Origin: an uncultured Prevotellaceae bacterium
GTDB taxonomy: Bacteria > Bacteroidota > Bacteroidia > Bacteroidales > Bacteroidaceae
Assembly: GCA_947168395.1 (NCBI GenBank)
Contig: CAMVLT010000002.1
Span: forward strand, 1 to 64,000
DNA length: 64,000 nt
Direction: 5' to 3'
Below, one piece after another: positions 8,430 to 16,423 of this stretch. A program made the translations under genes and the position numbers. Every line of letters starts with the position of its first letter. The stretch's first letter is position 1. The notes below the pieces were generated by a model, which saw only the letters and a program-made list of their open reading frames with translations, was not told the origin of the DNA and ran no database searches.

Positions 8430-9594
8430 TCTTGCTCTTATTCATTAACTCACAGCGCTGCAAGGCTTCCATCAAGAGGGAACGCGGACAGGCAATGTTC
8501 ATACGAATATATCCTTCACCCGACTGGGCCCCATACATCGTGCCAGGGTTCACCCATACCTTTGCCTCGCTGAGCAGACGGTCGGAATACTCCTGCGACA
8601 TCATTCCTGTAGCCGTGATGTCAATCCAAGGCAGATAGGTACCCTCCAGCGTACAAACCCTCCATTGTGGCAGATGTTCCTTGGCAAAGACACAAAGAGC
8701 CTGATAATTGCCCCACAGATACTGGTTCAGCTCGTCAATCCAATCCTCACTCTCGTTATAGGCGGCTTTCAGAGCAACAGGCCCGAAAGGATTGAGGTCG
8801 CACACCTCATTGATATTGATGGCGCGGTCTAACCTGCGGCGCCATTCGGGCTGCGAACAGATGATGTTGGCGACCTGCAAGCCGGCAATATTGAACGACT
8901 TTGAAGGGGAATTCAGGATGACGCTGTTCTGGCGGCACGCTTCGCTGACAGCAGCAAAAGGCTGAAAAACGTGTCCAGGCATCACGAGTTCACAGTGAAT
9001 CTCGTCGCTCACCACCTTGACGTGATGTCGCAGGCAGATGTCGTTCATCCGCTCCAGTTCCTCCTTCGTCCAAACGCGCCCCGTCGGGTTATGGGGGTTA
9101 CAGAGCAAGAATACAGTAGTTTTCTCGTCAGCACACTTTGCCTCGAAGTCCTGCCAATCGACGGAGAATCGGGAGCCAGCTTTCACAAGCACCGCTTCCA
9201 CCACCTCACAGCCATTGTTTCGGACGGAGGAGAAGAAACAGTTGTAGTCGGGCGAAAGGATGACCACCTTCTCGCTTGGCATCGTCAACGCTTTGATGGC
9301 TACCGACATAGCCGGAACTACACCTGTAGTGTAGAGTATCTCGTCGCGTTCGATATTCCACTGATGGCGGCGGTGGAACCATGAGATGACGGCATCGTAA
9401 TAGTCGTCTTCAACCACCGTGTAACCAAATACGCCATGCTCGGCACGCTTTTTCACTGCCTCTAAAATGGCAGGGGCAGCACGGAAGTCCATGTCTGCCA
9501 CCCAAAGCGGCAGTACATCTTTATCGGGAGTCATATCCCATTTGACACAACCTGTACTGCGTCGGTCAATCTGCTCATCGAAGTTATATTTCAT
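8416..9594 (-). CDS. MalY/PatB-type PLP-dependent aminotransferase (putative C-S lyase)
   Basis: This is a fold-type I PLP enzyme of 392 residues, close to the MalY/PatB group, whose members cleave cystathionine or cysteine (beta C-S lyase). N-terminal motifs include RRSTGCVKWD and LPLWVADMDF. The substrate-side segment is CNPHNPTGRVW and the PLP lysine is in SPSKSFNIAGLQ near residue 235. It is cytoplasmic. The start overlaps the stop of the DUF3737 gene (ATGA), and the end overlaps the C_GCAxxG gene. Activity as a cystathionine lyase or as an aminotransferase cannot be decided from sequence alone. Confidence 0.9.
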   Translation of the reverse strand: MKYNFDEQIDRRSTGCVKWDMTPDKDVLPLWVADMDFRAAPAILEAVKKRAEHGVFGYTVVEDDYYDAVISWFHRRHQWNIERDEILYTTGVVPAMSVAIKALTMPSEKVVILSPDYNCFFSSVRNNGCEVVEAVLVKAGSRFSVDWQDFEAKCADEKTTVFLLCNPHNPTGRVWTKEELERMNDICLRHHVKVVSDEIHCELVMPGHVFQPFAAVSEACRQNSVILNSPSKSFNIAGLQVANIICSQPEWRRRLDRAININEVCDLNPFGPVALKAAYNESEDWIDELNQYLWGNYQALCVFAKEHLPQWRVCTLEGTYLPWIDITATGMMSQEYSDRLLSEAKVWVNPGTMYGAQSGEGYIRMNIACPRSLLMEALQRCELMNKSKNDGD

Positions 9595-10436
9595 TTCCTT
9601 GTTTCTATCACACAGTTATTGGGTTGTCTCACATGTTCGTCTATCGTAATACTACCGATGGAATCGGCCAAAATGTGACCGCTGGTAGGATTCTTGATGT
9701 GCTCGATATGGCCGTGGATATCGGCCTCGACGGTGGTGTATTCGAACACCCGGTCGCACATGGCATCGAAGGTGCAGTTCTCGAGCACCAGATTCTGCGT
9801 ATAGCAAAGCAACTGCTCACCAGCCAAGTGGCAGTTTACCAGACGCACGTTCTTGGAGTGCCAGGCCAAGTACTCGCCATCGAGCACGGAGTCGTAGATG
9901 CTAACGTTCTCACATTCCCAGAAAGAGTCCTTGGTCAGGATGTTGGCATGATGTACTTCCACGTTCTTGCAATACTGGAACACGTATTTCGAGTCGCTAT
10001 CCAACCCGTCGACGTAGATGTTCTGCGAGAACATGAAAGGGTAGGTGCCACCATGCAGCCGTACCTTCTTCAGCCGCAAGCCGTCCACCCGCCAGAATGT
10101 CTCGTCGGCATCGGTAATCTCGACGTTCTCCAACTCCACATTTTTCATCTCGCGGAAGAATTTCGGACCATCAATACGGCTGTTGCGCATCACAAGATTG
10201 TTGGTGTACCAGATAGCGGAACGTGAGCCTTCGGCAAAATAACAATTCTCGATGACAGCGCCATCGACGTGCCACCAAGGATACTTGCCATAGAACTTAC
10301 AGCCACTGGCCTCCATGTTCTGGCATTGCTTGATGGCACTCTCGCCATCGGTAATTGTTATATTCTCCAAACGGAGGTCGTGAACAGCGAACAACGGGCG
10401 CTCGCCCCCAAATTCCTGGTCTTTGATTAGTTCCAT
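9591..10436 (-). CDS. DUF3737 family right-handed beta-helix protein
   Basis: The 281-residue protein begins MELIKDQEFGGERPLF, which is the DUF3737 signature. It consists of short repeats of about 20 residues with the pattern xxNVxLxNCxxxG (for example NVELENVEIT, NLVLENCTFD), expected to fold into a parallel beta-helix. There is no signal peptide, so it is cytoplasmic. Many aromatic residues (WWHVDG, FWRVDG, FWECEN) line the repeats, as in carbohydrate-binding helices. The function of the family is unknown. It sits between the yitT-like gene (21-bp gap) and the MalY-type gene (4-bp overlap). Confidence 0.88.
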   Translation of the reverse strand: MELIKDQEFGGERPLFAVHDLRLENITITDGESAIKQCQNMEASGCKFYGKYPWWHVDGAVIENCYFAEGSRSAIWYTNNLVMRNSRIDGPKFFREMKNVELENVEITDADETFWRVDGLRLKKVRLHGGTYPFMFSQNIYVDGLDSDSKYVFQYCKNVEVHHANILTKDSFWECENVSIYDSVLDGEYLAWHSKNVRLVNCHLAGEQLLCYTQNLVLENCTFDAMCDRVFEYTTVEADIHGHIEHIKNPTSGHILADSIGSITIDEHVRQPNNCVIETRK

Positions 10437-10457
10437 GTCGTTATGTTAGTGTTTGTT

Positions 10458-11354
10458 TTATGTCGTAGCTTTCTTCGTGCGCACCTTGAAACGGTCAAAG
10501 CCTTCGCCATAGACGCCGATAACGGCACTCTGCGAGACGAAGGCATGGGGGTCAACCTCGTTGATGATGCGGAATATCATGTCGCTCTGGCGACGCTTGG
10601 CCAGTACAAAGAGCATCTTCACGTCCTTACCAGAGTAGAAACCCTGGGCGTCAATTACCGTACAGCCGCGATGAGGCTCACGGTTGATGCGCTCACCTAT
10701 CTCACGATACTTGTCGGAAATGATGAAGAACTGTACCGAACGGCGTGCCGACTCCACCACCTGGTCGATACAGAAGGCCGTAACGTAGAGCACCACATAG
10801 CCGTAGATGACCTTCTCCCAGTCGCGCAGCACAAAGTAGGAACTCGATATAATCACGACGTCGCAAATCATGATGACGCGGCCTAACGACACGTCGCGGT
10901 ACTTGTTGACGATGGCGGCAATGATGTCTGTACCACCCGTCGAACCGTTGTTGGCCAGTCCAAGACCTACACCGCAGCCGCAGAACACAGAGCCTATGAT
11001 GGCTGCCATGAACGGCTGGTCCTCCAATAGGTGGGCGTTGTAGTGGTCGGTCACCAAACCGATGCTCACTGTGAGCACCGTCACAGCGAAGATGGTCTTC
11101 AGACAGAACTTGAGTCCCAGCACCTTGAGGGCCACCAACAGCAATGCACCGTTGATGACGAAGTAACTCACCTGTACGGGAATTTTCGTTGCCCAATAGA
11201 GGATAGAAGAAACACCGGCCACGCCGCCCGTTGTGATGTTGTTAGGCAATAGGAATACACCCCACCCGATGGCGTAACTCATCATAGCGATGGCAATGAT
11301 AATGTAGTCGCGCAGTTCCTTTCCGAAGCCTGCCCTAACGTTTGCTTTTGTCAT
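10458..11354 (-). CDS. YitT family membrane protein (DUF161/DUF2179)
   Basis: The 298-residue protein has five or six transmembrane segments in the first 200 residues, including GWGVFLLPNNITTGGVAG and the glycine-rich GNNGSTGGTD-like segment (NNGSTGGTDII) typical of YitT proteins. A C-terminal soluble DUF2179 domain (about residues 215-295) starts near REIGERINREPHRGCTVI. The physiological role of YitT proteins is not settled. The gene is first in a run of seven closely packed minus-strand genes and has a TAACTTTGC box at 11381-11373. Confidence 0.9.
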   Translation of the reverse strand: MTKANVRAGFGKELRDYIIIAIAMMSYAIGWGVFLLPNNITTGGVAGVSSILYWATKIPVQVSYFVINGALLLVALKVLGLKFCLKTIFAVTVLTVSIGLVTDHYNAHLLEDQPFMAAIIGSVFCGCGVGLGLANNGSTGGTDIIAAIVNKYRDVSLGRVIMICDVVIISSSYFVLRDWEKVIYGYVVLYVTAFCIDQVVESARRSVQFFIISDKYREIGERINREPHRGCTVIDAQGFYSGKDVKMLFVLAKRRQSDMIFRIINEVDPHAFVSQSAVIGVYGEGFDRFKVRTKKATT

Positions 11355-11372
11355 TCTTTTTCCGTTTTGGCT

Positions 11373-11434
11373 GCAAAGTTAGAAAATAATTATGAATTAT
11401 GAATTATAAATTATGAATTATTTCGTAACTTTGC
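11373..11434. promoter_or_regulatory. divergent promoter pair (yitT-like / miaB)
   Basis: TAACTTTGC on the minus strand (11381-11373) and on the plus strand (11426-11434) are 62 bp apart at their outer ends. The interval is filled with four imperfect tandem copies of a word like gaattat(a/g)aattat, and the flanks mirror each other. The -33 elements are not obvious. Confidence 0.75.
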
Positions 11435-11452
11435 AGGCAAAATGAGAAAAAG

Positions 11453-12784
11453 ATGAAAAAACTATTTATAGAAACTTACGGATGCCAGATGAACGTGGCC
11501 GACTCTGAAGTTGTAGCTTCGGTGATGGGTATGGCGGGATATGAACCTACAGAATCCATCGATGAAGCCGATGCCATATTCTTGAACACCTGTTCTGTAC
11601 GCGACAACGCCGAGCAGAAGATTTACCACCGGCTGGAAGCACTTAATGCGCTCAAGAACTCAAAGTCCAAAACCCGAAACTCAAAACTTATCATCGGCGT
11701 CTTAGGCTGTATGGCTGAGCGAGTGAAGGACGAACTGTTAGAGAAGCACGGTGCCGACCTCGTGGCGGGCCCCGATGCCTATCTGTCGCTGCCTGACCTC
11801 GTCGCACAGGCCGAGATGGGACACAAGGCCATGAACATCGAACTCTCGACTACCGAGACCTACCGCGACGTGGTGCCCATGCGGTTGCATGGTACCAAGA
11901 TTGGCGGCTACGTCAGCATCATGCGTGGCTGCAACAACTTCTGCCATTACTGCATTGTGCCCTATACCCGTGGCCGAGAGCGGAGCCGCGACGTGGAGAG
12001 TATATTAAAAGAGGTGCGCGACCTGCGTGACCGAGGCTTCAAGGAAGTGACGCTGTTAGGGCAGAACGTAAACTCCTATTTGTCCAATGGGGCTTATGAG
12101 TCCCATAATTTCCCACAGCTTTTGCGCCGTGTGGCCGAGGAGGCTCCCGCCATGCGAGTGCGCTTCACCACCTCGCACCCCAAGGACATGAGCGACGAGA
12201 CGCTGCAGGTGATAGCCGACATGCCGAACGTATGCCGCCATATACACCTGCCAGTCCAGAGCGGCAGTAACCGCATACTCCAACTGATGAACCGCAAGTA
12301 CACCCGCGAGTGGTACTTGGACCGTATAGCAGCCATTCGCCGCATCATCCCCGACTGTGGACTTTCTACCGACATCTTCGTGGGCTATTGCTCTGAGACT
12401 GAGGAAGACCACCAGCTGTCACTCCAGCTGATGCGTGAGGTGGGCTACGACTCTGCCTTCATGTTCAAGTATTCGGAGCGACCGGGTACCTACGCCTCAA
12501 AGCACCTGCCCGACGACGTAAGCGAAGATGTCAAGATTCGCCGCCTCAACGAGCTGATAGCTTTGCAGACGGAAATCAGTGCCCTACAGAACAAGAAGGA
12601 CGAGGGTCGCCTATTCAACGTCCTTGTTGAGGGATTCTCCAAGCGCAGCCGTGACCAACTTTGCGGACGCACAGAGCAGAACAAGATGGTGGTGTTCGAC
12701 AAAGGCAATCACCACATTGGCGAGACCGTCAGTGTCCGCATCACGAGAAGCACCAGTGCAACGTTATTCGGCGAAGAAGTATGA
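11453..12784 (+). CDS. miaB: tRNA-2-methylthio-N6-dimethylallyladenosine synthase
   Basis: MiaB methylthiolates i6A37 of tRNAs using two [4Fe-4S] clusters. The N-terminal UPF0004 domain carries ETYGCQMN (Cys 11), NTCSVR and LGCMAER. The radical-SAM cluster motif is CNNFCHYC (near residues 162-169), followed by YTRGRERS. A TRAM domain lies at the C-terminus (about 375-443). An oddity is a basic insert NSKSKTRNSKL near residues 69-79 of the UPF0004 domain. It is encoded by an imperfect tandem repeat (11657-11689) that looks like an in-frame repeat expansion. The stop overlaps the start of the ABC exporter gene. Confidence 0.96.
   Translation: MKKLFIETYGCQMNVADSEVVASVMGMAGYEPTESIDEADAIFLNTCSVRDNAEQKIYHRLEALNALKNSKSKTRNSKLIIGVLGCMAERVKDELLEKHGADLVAGPDAYLSLPDLVAQAEMGHKAMNIELSTTETYRDVVPMRLHGTKIGGYVSIMRGCNNFCHYCIVPYTRGRERSRDVESILKEVRDLRDRGFKEVTLLGQNVNSYLSNGAYESHNFPQLLRRVAEEAPAMRVRFTTSHPKDMSDETLQVIADMPNVCRHIHLPVQSGSNRILQLMNRKYTREWYLDRIAAIRRIIPDCGLSTDIFVGYCSETEEDHQLSLQLMREVGYDSAFMFKYSERPGTYASKHLPDDVSEDVKIRRLNELIALQTEISALQNKKDEGRLFNVLVEGFSKRSRDQLCGRTEQNKMVVFDKGNHHIGETVSVRITRSTSATLFGEEV
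11657..11689 (+). repeat. in-frame short tandem word repeat inside miaB
   Basis: About four imperfect copies of an 8-9 nt word aactcaaa (variants aagtccaaa, acccgaaa, actcaaaa) encode the basic stretch NSKSKTRNSK. The composition is unlike the flanking GC-richer coding sequence. Similar words occur elsewhere in the window, between and inside genes. Confidence 0.6.
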
Positions 12785-14607
12785 AAGAATTCATGCAAGT
12801 ACTGCGGCGCTTTGTACCGCCCTACAAGAAATACCTGGTCATGTCGGTGGTGTTCAACATCCTGTCGGCAGTGCTCAACATCTTTTCTTTCGCCGCCCTG
12901 ATTCCCATCCTGGGCATTATCTTCAAGACCGACGACACCGAGCGAGCAACTGAACTGATGGAGTGGGACTGGACGAACGCTGAGGACGTGCTGATGAACA
13001 ATATGAACTACTACGTCAACCAGCTCATCGGAGCCGTAGGTCCTACCACCACGCTGCTCATCATTGGCCTCTTCTTAGCCTTCATGACGGCTCTGAAGAC
13101 GGGAGCCTACTTCGCTGCGGCAGCCTCCATTATCCCTATCAGGACTGGTGTGGTACGCGATATCCGCAACCAGCTCTACCAGAAAATCACGTCGCTGCCT
13201 TTAGGCTTTTTCAGCGAAGAGCGGAAGGGTGACATCATTGCCCGCATGAGCGGCGATGTGCAGGAAGTGGAAAACAGCATCATGGCATCATTAGAGATGC
13301 TGTTCAAGAACCCCATACTCATCGTGGCCTATTTCGGCATGCTGCTGTTCATCTCGTGGGAGCTGACGCTTTTCACACTCATCATCGTACCCGTCATGGG
13401 ATGGTTCATGGGATGGGTGGGACGCAAGTTGAAAGCACAGTCCATCAAGGCACAGTCGCTGTGGAGCGACACCATGAGTCAAGTGGAAGAGACGCTCGGC
13501 GGACTCCGCATCATCAAGGCGTTCTGCGCCGAAGGCAAGATGAACGCCCGTTTCGACCGCATCAACACGTCCTACCGCAACGACATCATGCGGGTGAACA
13601 TCCGTCAGTCGTCAGCCCACCCCATGTCCGAGTTTCTCGGCACGGTGATGATAGTCATCGTCTTGTGGTTCGGCGGTGTACTGGTGCTGAACTACGGTTC
13701 GCTCTCCGGCCCCCTCTTTATCTATTACATGGTGATGCTCTACAGCATTATCAACCCCCTGAAAGATTTCTCGAAAGCCAGCTACAACATACCCAAGGGA
13801 CTGGCCTCTATGGAGCGTATCGACAAAATCCTGATGGCTGAGAACACCATCAAGGAACCCGCACAGCCACGCCCCATCAAGGCCTTCGAGCATCAGATAG
13901 AGTTTCGGGACGTGTCGTTCCGTTACGGCGAGCAATGGGTGCTGCGCAACGTCAACCTGACCATCCACAAAGGGCAGACCATCGCGATTGTCGGACAGTC
14001 AGGTAGCGGCAAGTCAACACTTGTTGACCTCATTCCCCGCTACTACGACGTGCAGGAGGGTGAAGTGCTCATCGACGGCATCAACGTCCGCGAGTTAGGC
14101 ATCTACGACCTGCGCCAGCTGATTGGCAACGTCAACCAGGAGGCAATCCTATTCAACGACTCCTTCCGCAACAACATTGCCTTTGGCGTGGAGAATGCTA
14201 CCCAGGAACAGATTGAGGAGGCTGCCCGCATTGCCAACGCATACGACTTCATTGTGGCTTCCGAGCATGGCTTCGACACCAATATCGGCGACCGTGGCGG
14301 ACGGCTTTCAGGCGGTCAGCGCCAGCGTGTCTCGATAGCCCGTGCCATTCTGAAGAACCCACCCATCCTCATTCTCGACGAGGCCACTTCTGCACTCGAC
14401 ACCGAGAGCGAGCGGCTGGTACAGGACGCTCTGGAACGATTGATGAAAACGCGCACTACCGTAGCTATTGCCCACCGTCTCTCAACCATCAAGAATGCCG
14501 ATGAAATCTGTGTTTTGCATGAGGGATGCATCGTAGAGCGCGGCACCCACGACGAACTGCTGAAAGTGGACGGATATTACAAGCGACTACATGAAATGCA
14601 GAGTTAG
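12781..14607 (+). CDS. MsbA-type ABC exporter, fused permease and ATPase
   Basis: The 608-residue half-transporter has a six-helix membrane domain (about residues 15-330) followed by a nucleotide-binding domain. Walker A is GQSGSGKST, the signature is LSGGQRQRVSIARA, Walker B is ILILDEATSAL, and the H-loop His lies in AIAHRLST. It acts as a homodimer in the inner membrane. MsbA-like lipid A/core flipping is plausible but not provable from sequence; multidrug export is the alternative. The start is the ATG overlapping the miaB stop, because upstream in-frame codons lie within miaB. It overlaps the following LTA-synthase-like gene by 17 bp, consistent with an envelope role. Confidence 0.92.
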   Translation: MKEFMQVLRRFVPPYKKYLVMSVVFNILSAVLNIFSFAALIPILGIIFKTDDTERATELMEWDWTNAEDVLMNNMNYYVNQLIGAVGPTTTLLIIGLFLAFMTALKTGAYFAAAASIIPIRTGVVRDIRNQLYQKITSLPLGFFSEERKGDIIARMSGDVQEVENSIMASLEMLFKNPILIVAYFGMLLFISWELTLFTLIIVPVMGWFMGWVGRKLKAQSIKAQSLWSDTMSQVEETLGGLRIIKAFCAEGKMNARFDRINTSYRNDIMRVNIRQSSAHPMSEFLGTVMIVIVLWFGGVLVLNYGSLSGPLFIYYMVMLYSIINPLKDFSKASYNIPKGLASMERIDKILMAENTIKEPAQPRPIKAFEHQIEFRDVSFRYGEQWVLRNVNLTIHKGQTIAIVGQSGSGKSTLVDLIPRYYDVQEGEVLIDGINVRELGIYDLRQLIGNVNQEAILFNDSFRNNIAFGVENATQEQIEEAARIANAYDFIVASEHGFDTNIGDRGGRLSGGQRQRVSIARAILKNPPILILDEATSALDTESERLVQDALERLMKTRTTVAIAHRLSTIKNADEICVLHEGCIVERGTHDELLKVDGYYKRLHEMQS

Positions 14608-16417
14608 CTACCTGTTGCGCTTCTACCTGCTGACGATGCTTTTGTTTATGGCCGCCAAGTGGGTGTTTATGTTTGCCTACCACGGTGAATATGCGTTTAC
14701 CATGCGTGATGTTTCCGAAGTGACGCTACACGGACTGTCGCTCGATCTCTCCACAGCCCTCTACTTCTTGATTCTCCCCTTTCTGCTGGCCATCATATCT
14801 TTCTGGGTCAGCATCGCGAAGTGGGTGTATTACGCCTACTACGTACTGATAGCAGTAGCCTTCGCCTTGGCCTTTGTGGCCGATACCAGTCTCTACGCTT
14901 TCTGGGAGTTCAAGCTCGATGCTTCCTGCCTCCAATACTTGGAAAGTCCCACCGAGGCAATGGCGAGCGTCACTACGGGCTATCTGGCCGTTCGCGTCGT
15001 CCTCTTCCTCGTCCTCACCTTCCTCCTCTCCTTCTTATATATTAAGGTATGCACCCCACGCCTTTCACCCCTCACCTCTCACCTCTTACCTCTCACGTTT
15101 TACCTCCTCCTCATTCCCCTCATCGTCATCGGCATTAGGGGCGGGTTGGGCGAATCAACCACCAACATCGGACAGGTGTACTACTCGCAAAACCAGTTTC
15201 TCAACCATTCGGCGGTCAATCCCGTGTTCTCCTTCCTGTCGTCATTAGGCAAGTCGGGCGACTACATCGTCGACTACCACTTCTACACCGATGATGAGTG
15301 CCAGCGGCTGACGGAGGGCATTTTCTCCACCGTGAGCGAAGACCCCGACTCGCTGCTCAACACCACACGGCCCAACGTGGTGATTATCCTGATGGAGAGC
15401 TGCGGCGGACAGTTCACCGAGATTGGCGGCCACCCTGAGATTACCCCACGGCTGAACCAGCTGAGCCGCGAAGGCATCTACTTCACCGAGTGCTATGCTA
15501 ATGCATGGCGTACCGACCGTGGGACGGTGAGCGCCCTGAGCGGCTATCCCGCCTTCCCACTCACGTCGGTCATGAAGATTCCTGAAAAGAGCCGCAAGCT
15601 GCCCTCCATCGCCTCGTCGTTGGCTGCCGAAGGCTATACCACCAGCTTCTTCCACGGTGGCGACATCAATTTCACCAACATGCGCAGCTACCTCTTGAGC
15701 ACTGGCTACCAACGACTTACTTGGAAAGCCGACTACAGCTTGCATGACCAGACGACAGCTCAGTGGGGTGTGCGCGACGACCTGATGTTTGCCTCGCTGC
15801 TACACGACATTGCCAACGACCGCTCTCCCCACTGGATGAAAACCCTGCTCACACTATCCTCTCATGAACCCTGGGACGTTCCCGACAAAGTGCTGGATGA
15901 CGAAGTGTACAATTCCTTCCATTACTTAGATCGCTGCATCGGCGATTTCATCGACAGTCTGCGGCAGTTGCCTGTCTGGCAGAACCTGCTGGTCGTCATG
16001 CTGCCCGACCACGGCCTGCGCTATAAAGGTATTGGTGAGACCACCCGCCTTTACAACCACATTCCCATGATATGGGTAGGCGGAGCCGTCTGCAGCCCCC
16101 GGCGCATTGAGCAGGTATGCAACCAGAGCGACCTTGCCGCCACGCTGTTAGGCCAGCTGCACATCGACCACAGCCACTACCCCTTTAGCCGCGACGTGCT
16201 GAGTCGTAACTACCGCCGCCAGCTGGCTTACCATAGCTTTAACAATGGTGTTGCCCTGTTCGACTCTACAGGCTTTGCTGCATTCGACTTGGACGCAAAT
16301 CGCATCATCGCCCACGAAGGCCCTAACGCCCAAGAACAGTTGCAGTTGGCACGAGCCATCCTGCAACTGACGGCGAAAGACTTGAAGAACACGGGAAATC
16401 CCCACAAAAAGCAATAA
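14591..16417 (+). CDS. LTA synthase-like sulfatase-fold membrane enzyme
   Basis: This 608-residue protein has five N-terminal transmembrane segments (to about residue 190) and a periplasmic alkaline-phosphatase-superfamily domain. Metal and nucleophile motifs are VVIILMESCGG, RTDRGTVSALSG (probable nucleophile Thr) and LPDHG. Gram-negative relatives transfer phosphoglycerol or phosphoethanolamine to glycans or lipids; the acceptor here is unknown. The stretch SPLTSHLLPLTFYLLL in the last membrane segment is encoded by a tandem repeat (15062-15105). The gene overlaps the ABC exporter gene and ends 6 bp from the convergent S41 peptidase gene. Confidence 0.88.
   Translation: MKCRVSYLLRFYLLTMLLFMAAKWVFMFAYHGEYAFTMRDVSEVTLHGLSLDLSTALYFLILPFLLAIISFWVSIAKWVYYAYYVLIAVAFALAFVADTSLYAFWEFKLDASCLQYLESPTEAMASVTTGYLAVRVVLFLVLTFLLSFLYIKVCTPRLSPLTSHLLPLTFYLLLIPLIVIGIRGGLGESTTNIGQVYYSQNQFLNHSAVNPVFSFLSSLGKSGDYIVDYHFYTDDECQRLTEGIFSTVSEDPDSLLNTTRPNVVIILMESCGGQFTEIGGHPEITPRLNQLSREGIYFTECYANAWRTDRGTVSALSGYPAFPLTSVMKIPEKSRKLPSIASSLAAEGYTTSFFHGGDINFTNMRSYLLSTGYQRLTWKADYSLHDQTTAQWGVRDDLMFASLLHDIANDRSPHWMKTLLTLSSHEPWDVPDKVLDDEVYNSFHYLDRCIGDFIDSLRQLPVWQNLLVVMLPDHGLRYKGIGETTRLYNHIPMIWVGGAVCSPRRIEQVCNQSDLAATLLGQLHIDHSHYPFSRDVLSRNYRRQLAYHSFNNGVALFDSTGFAAFDLDANRIIAHEGPNAQEQLQLARAILQLTAKDLKNTGNPHKKQ
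15062..15105 (+). repeat. in-frame ctcacct word repeat in the LTA synthase-like gene
   Basis: Five or so imperfect copies of a 7-8 nt word (cacccct, cacctct, acctctta, cctctcac) encode a leucine/serine/threonine stretch within or next to a membrane segment. It resembles a repeat expansion tolerated because its product is hydrophobic. Confidence 0.6.
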
Positions 16418-16423
16418 AAGAAT

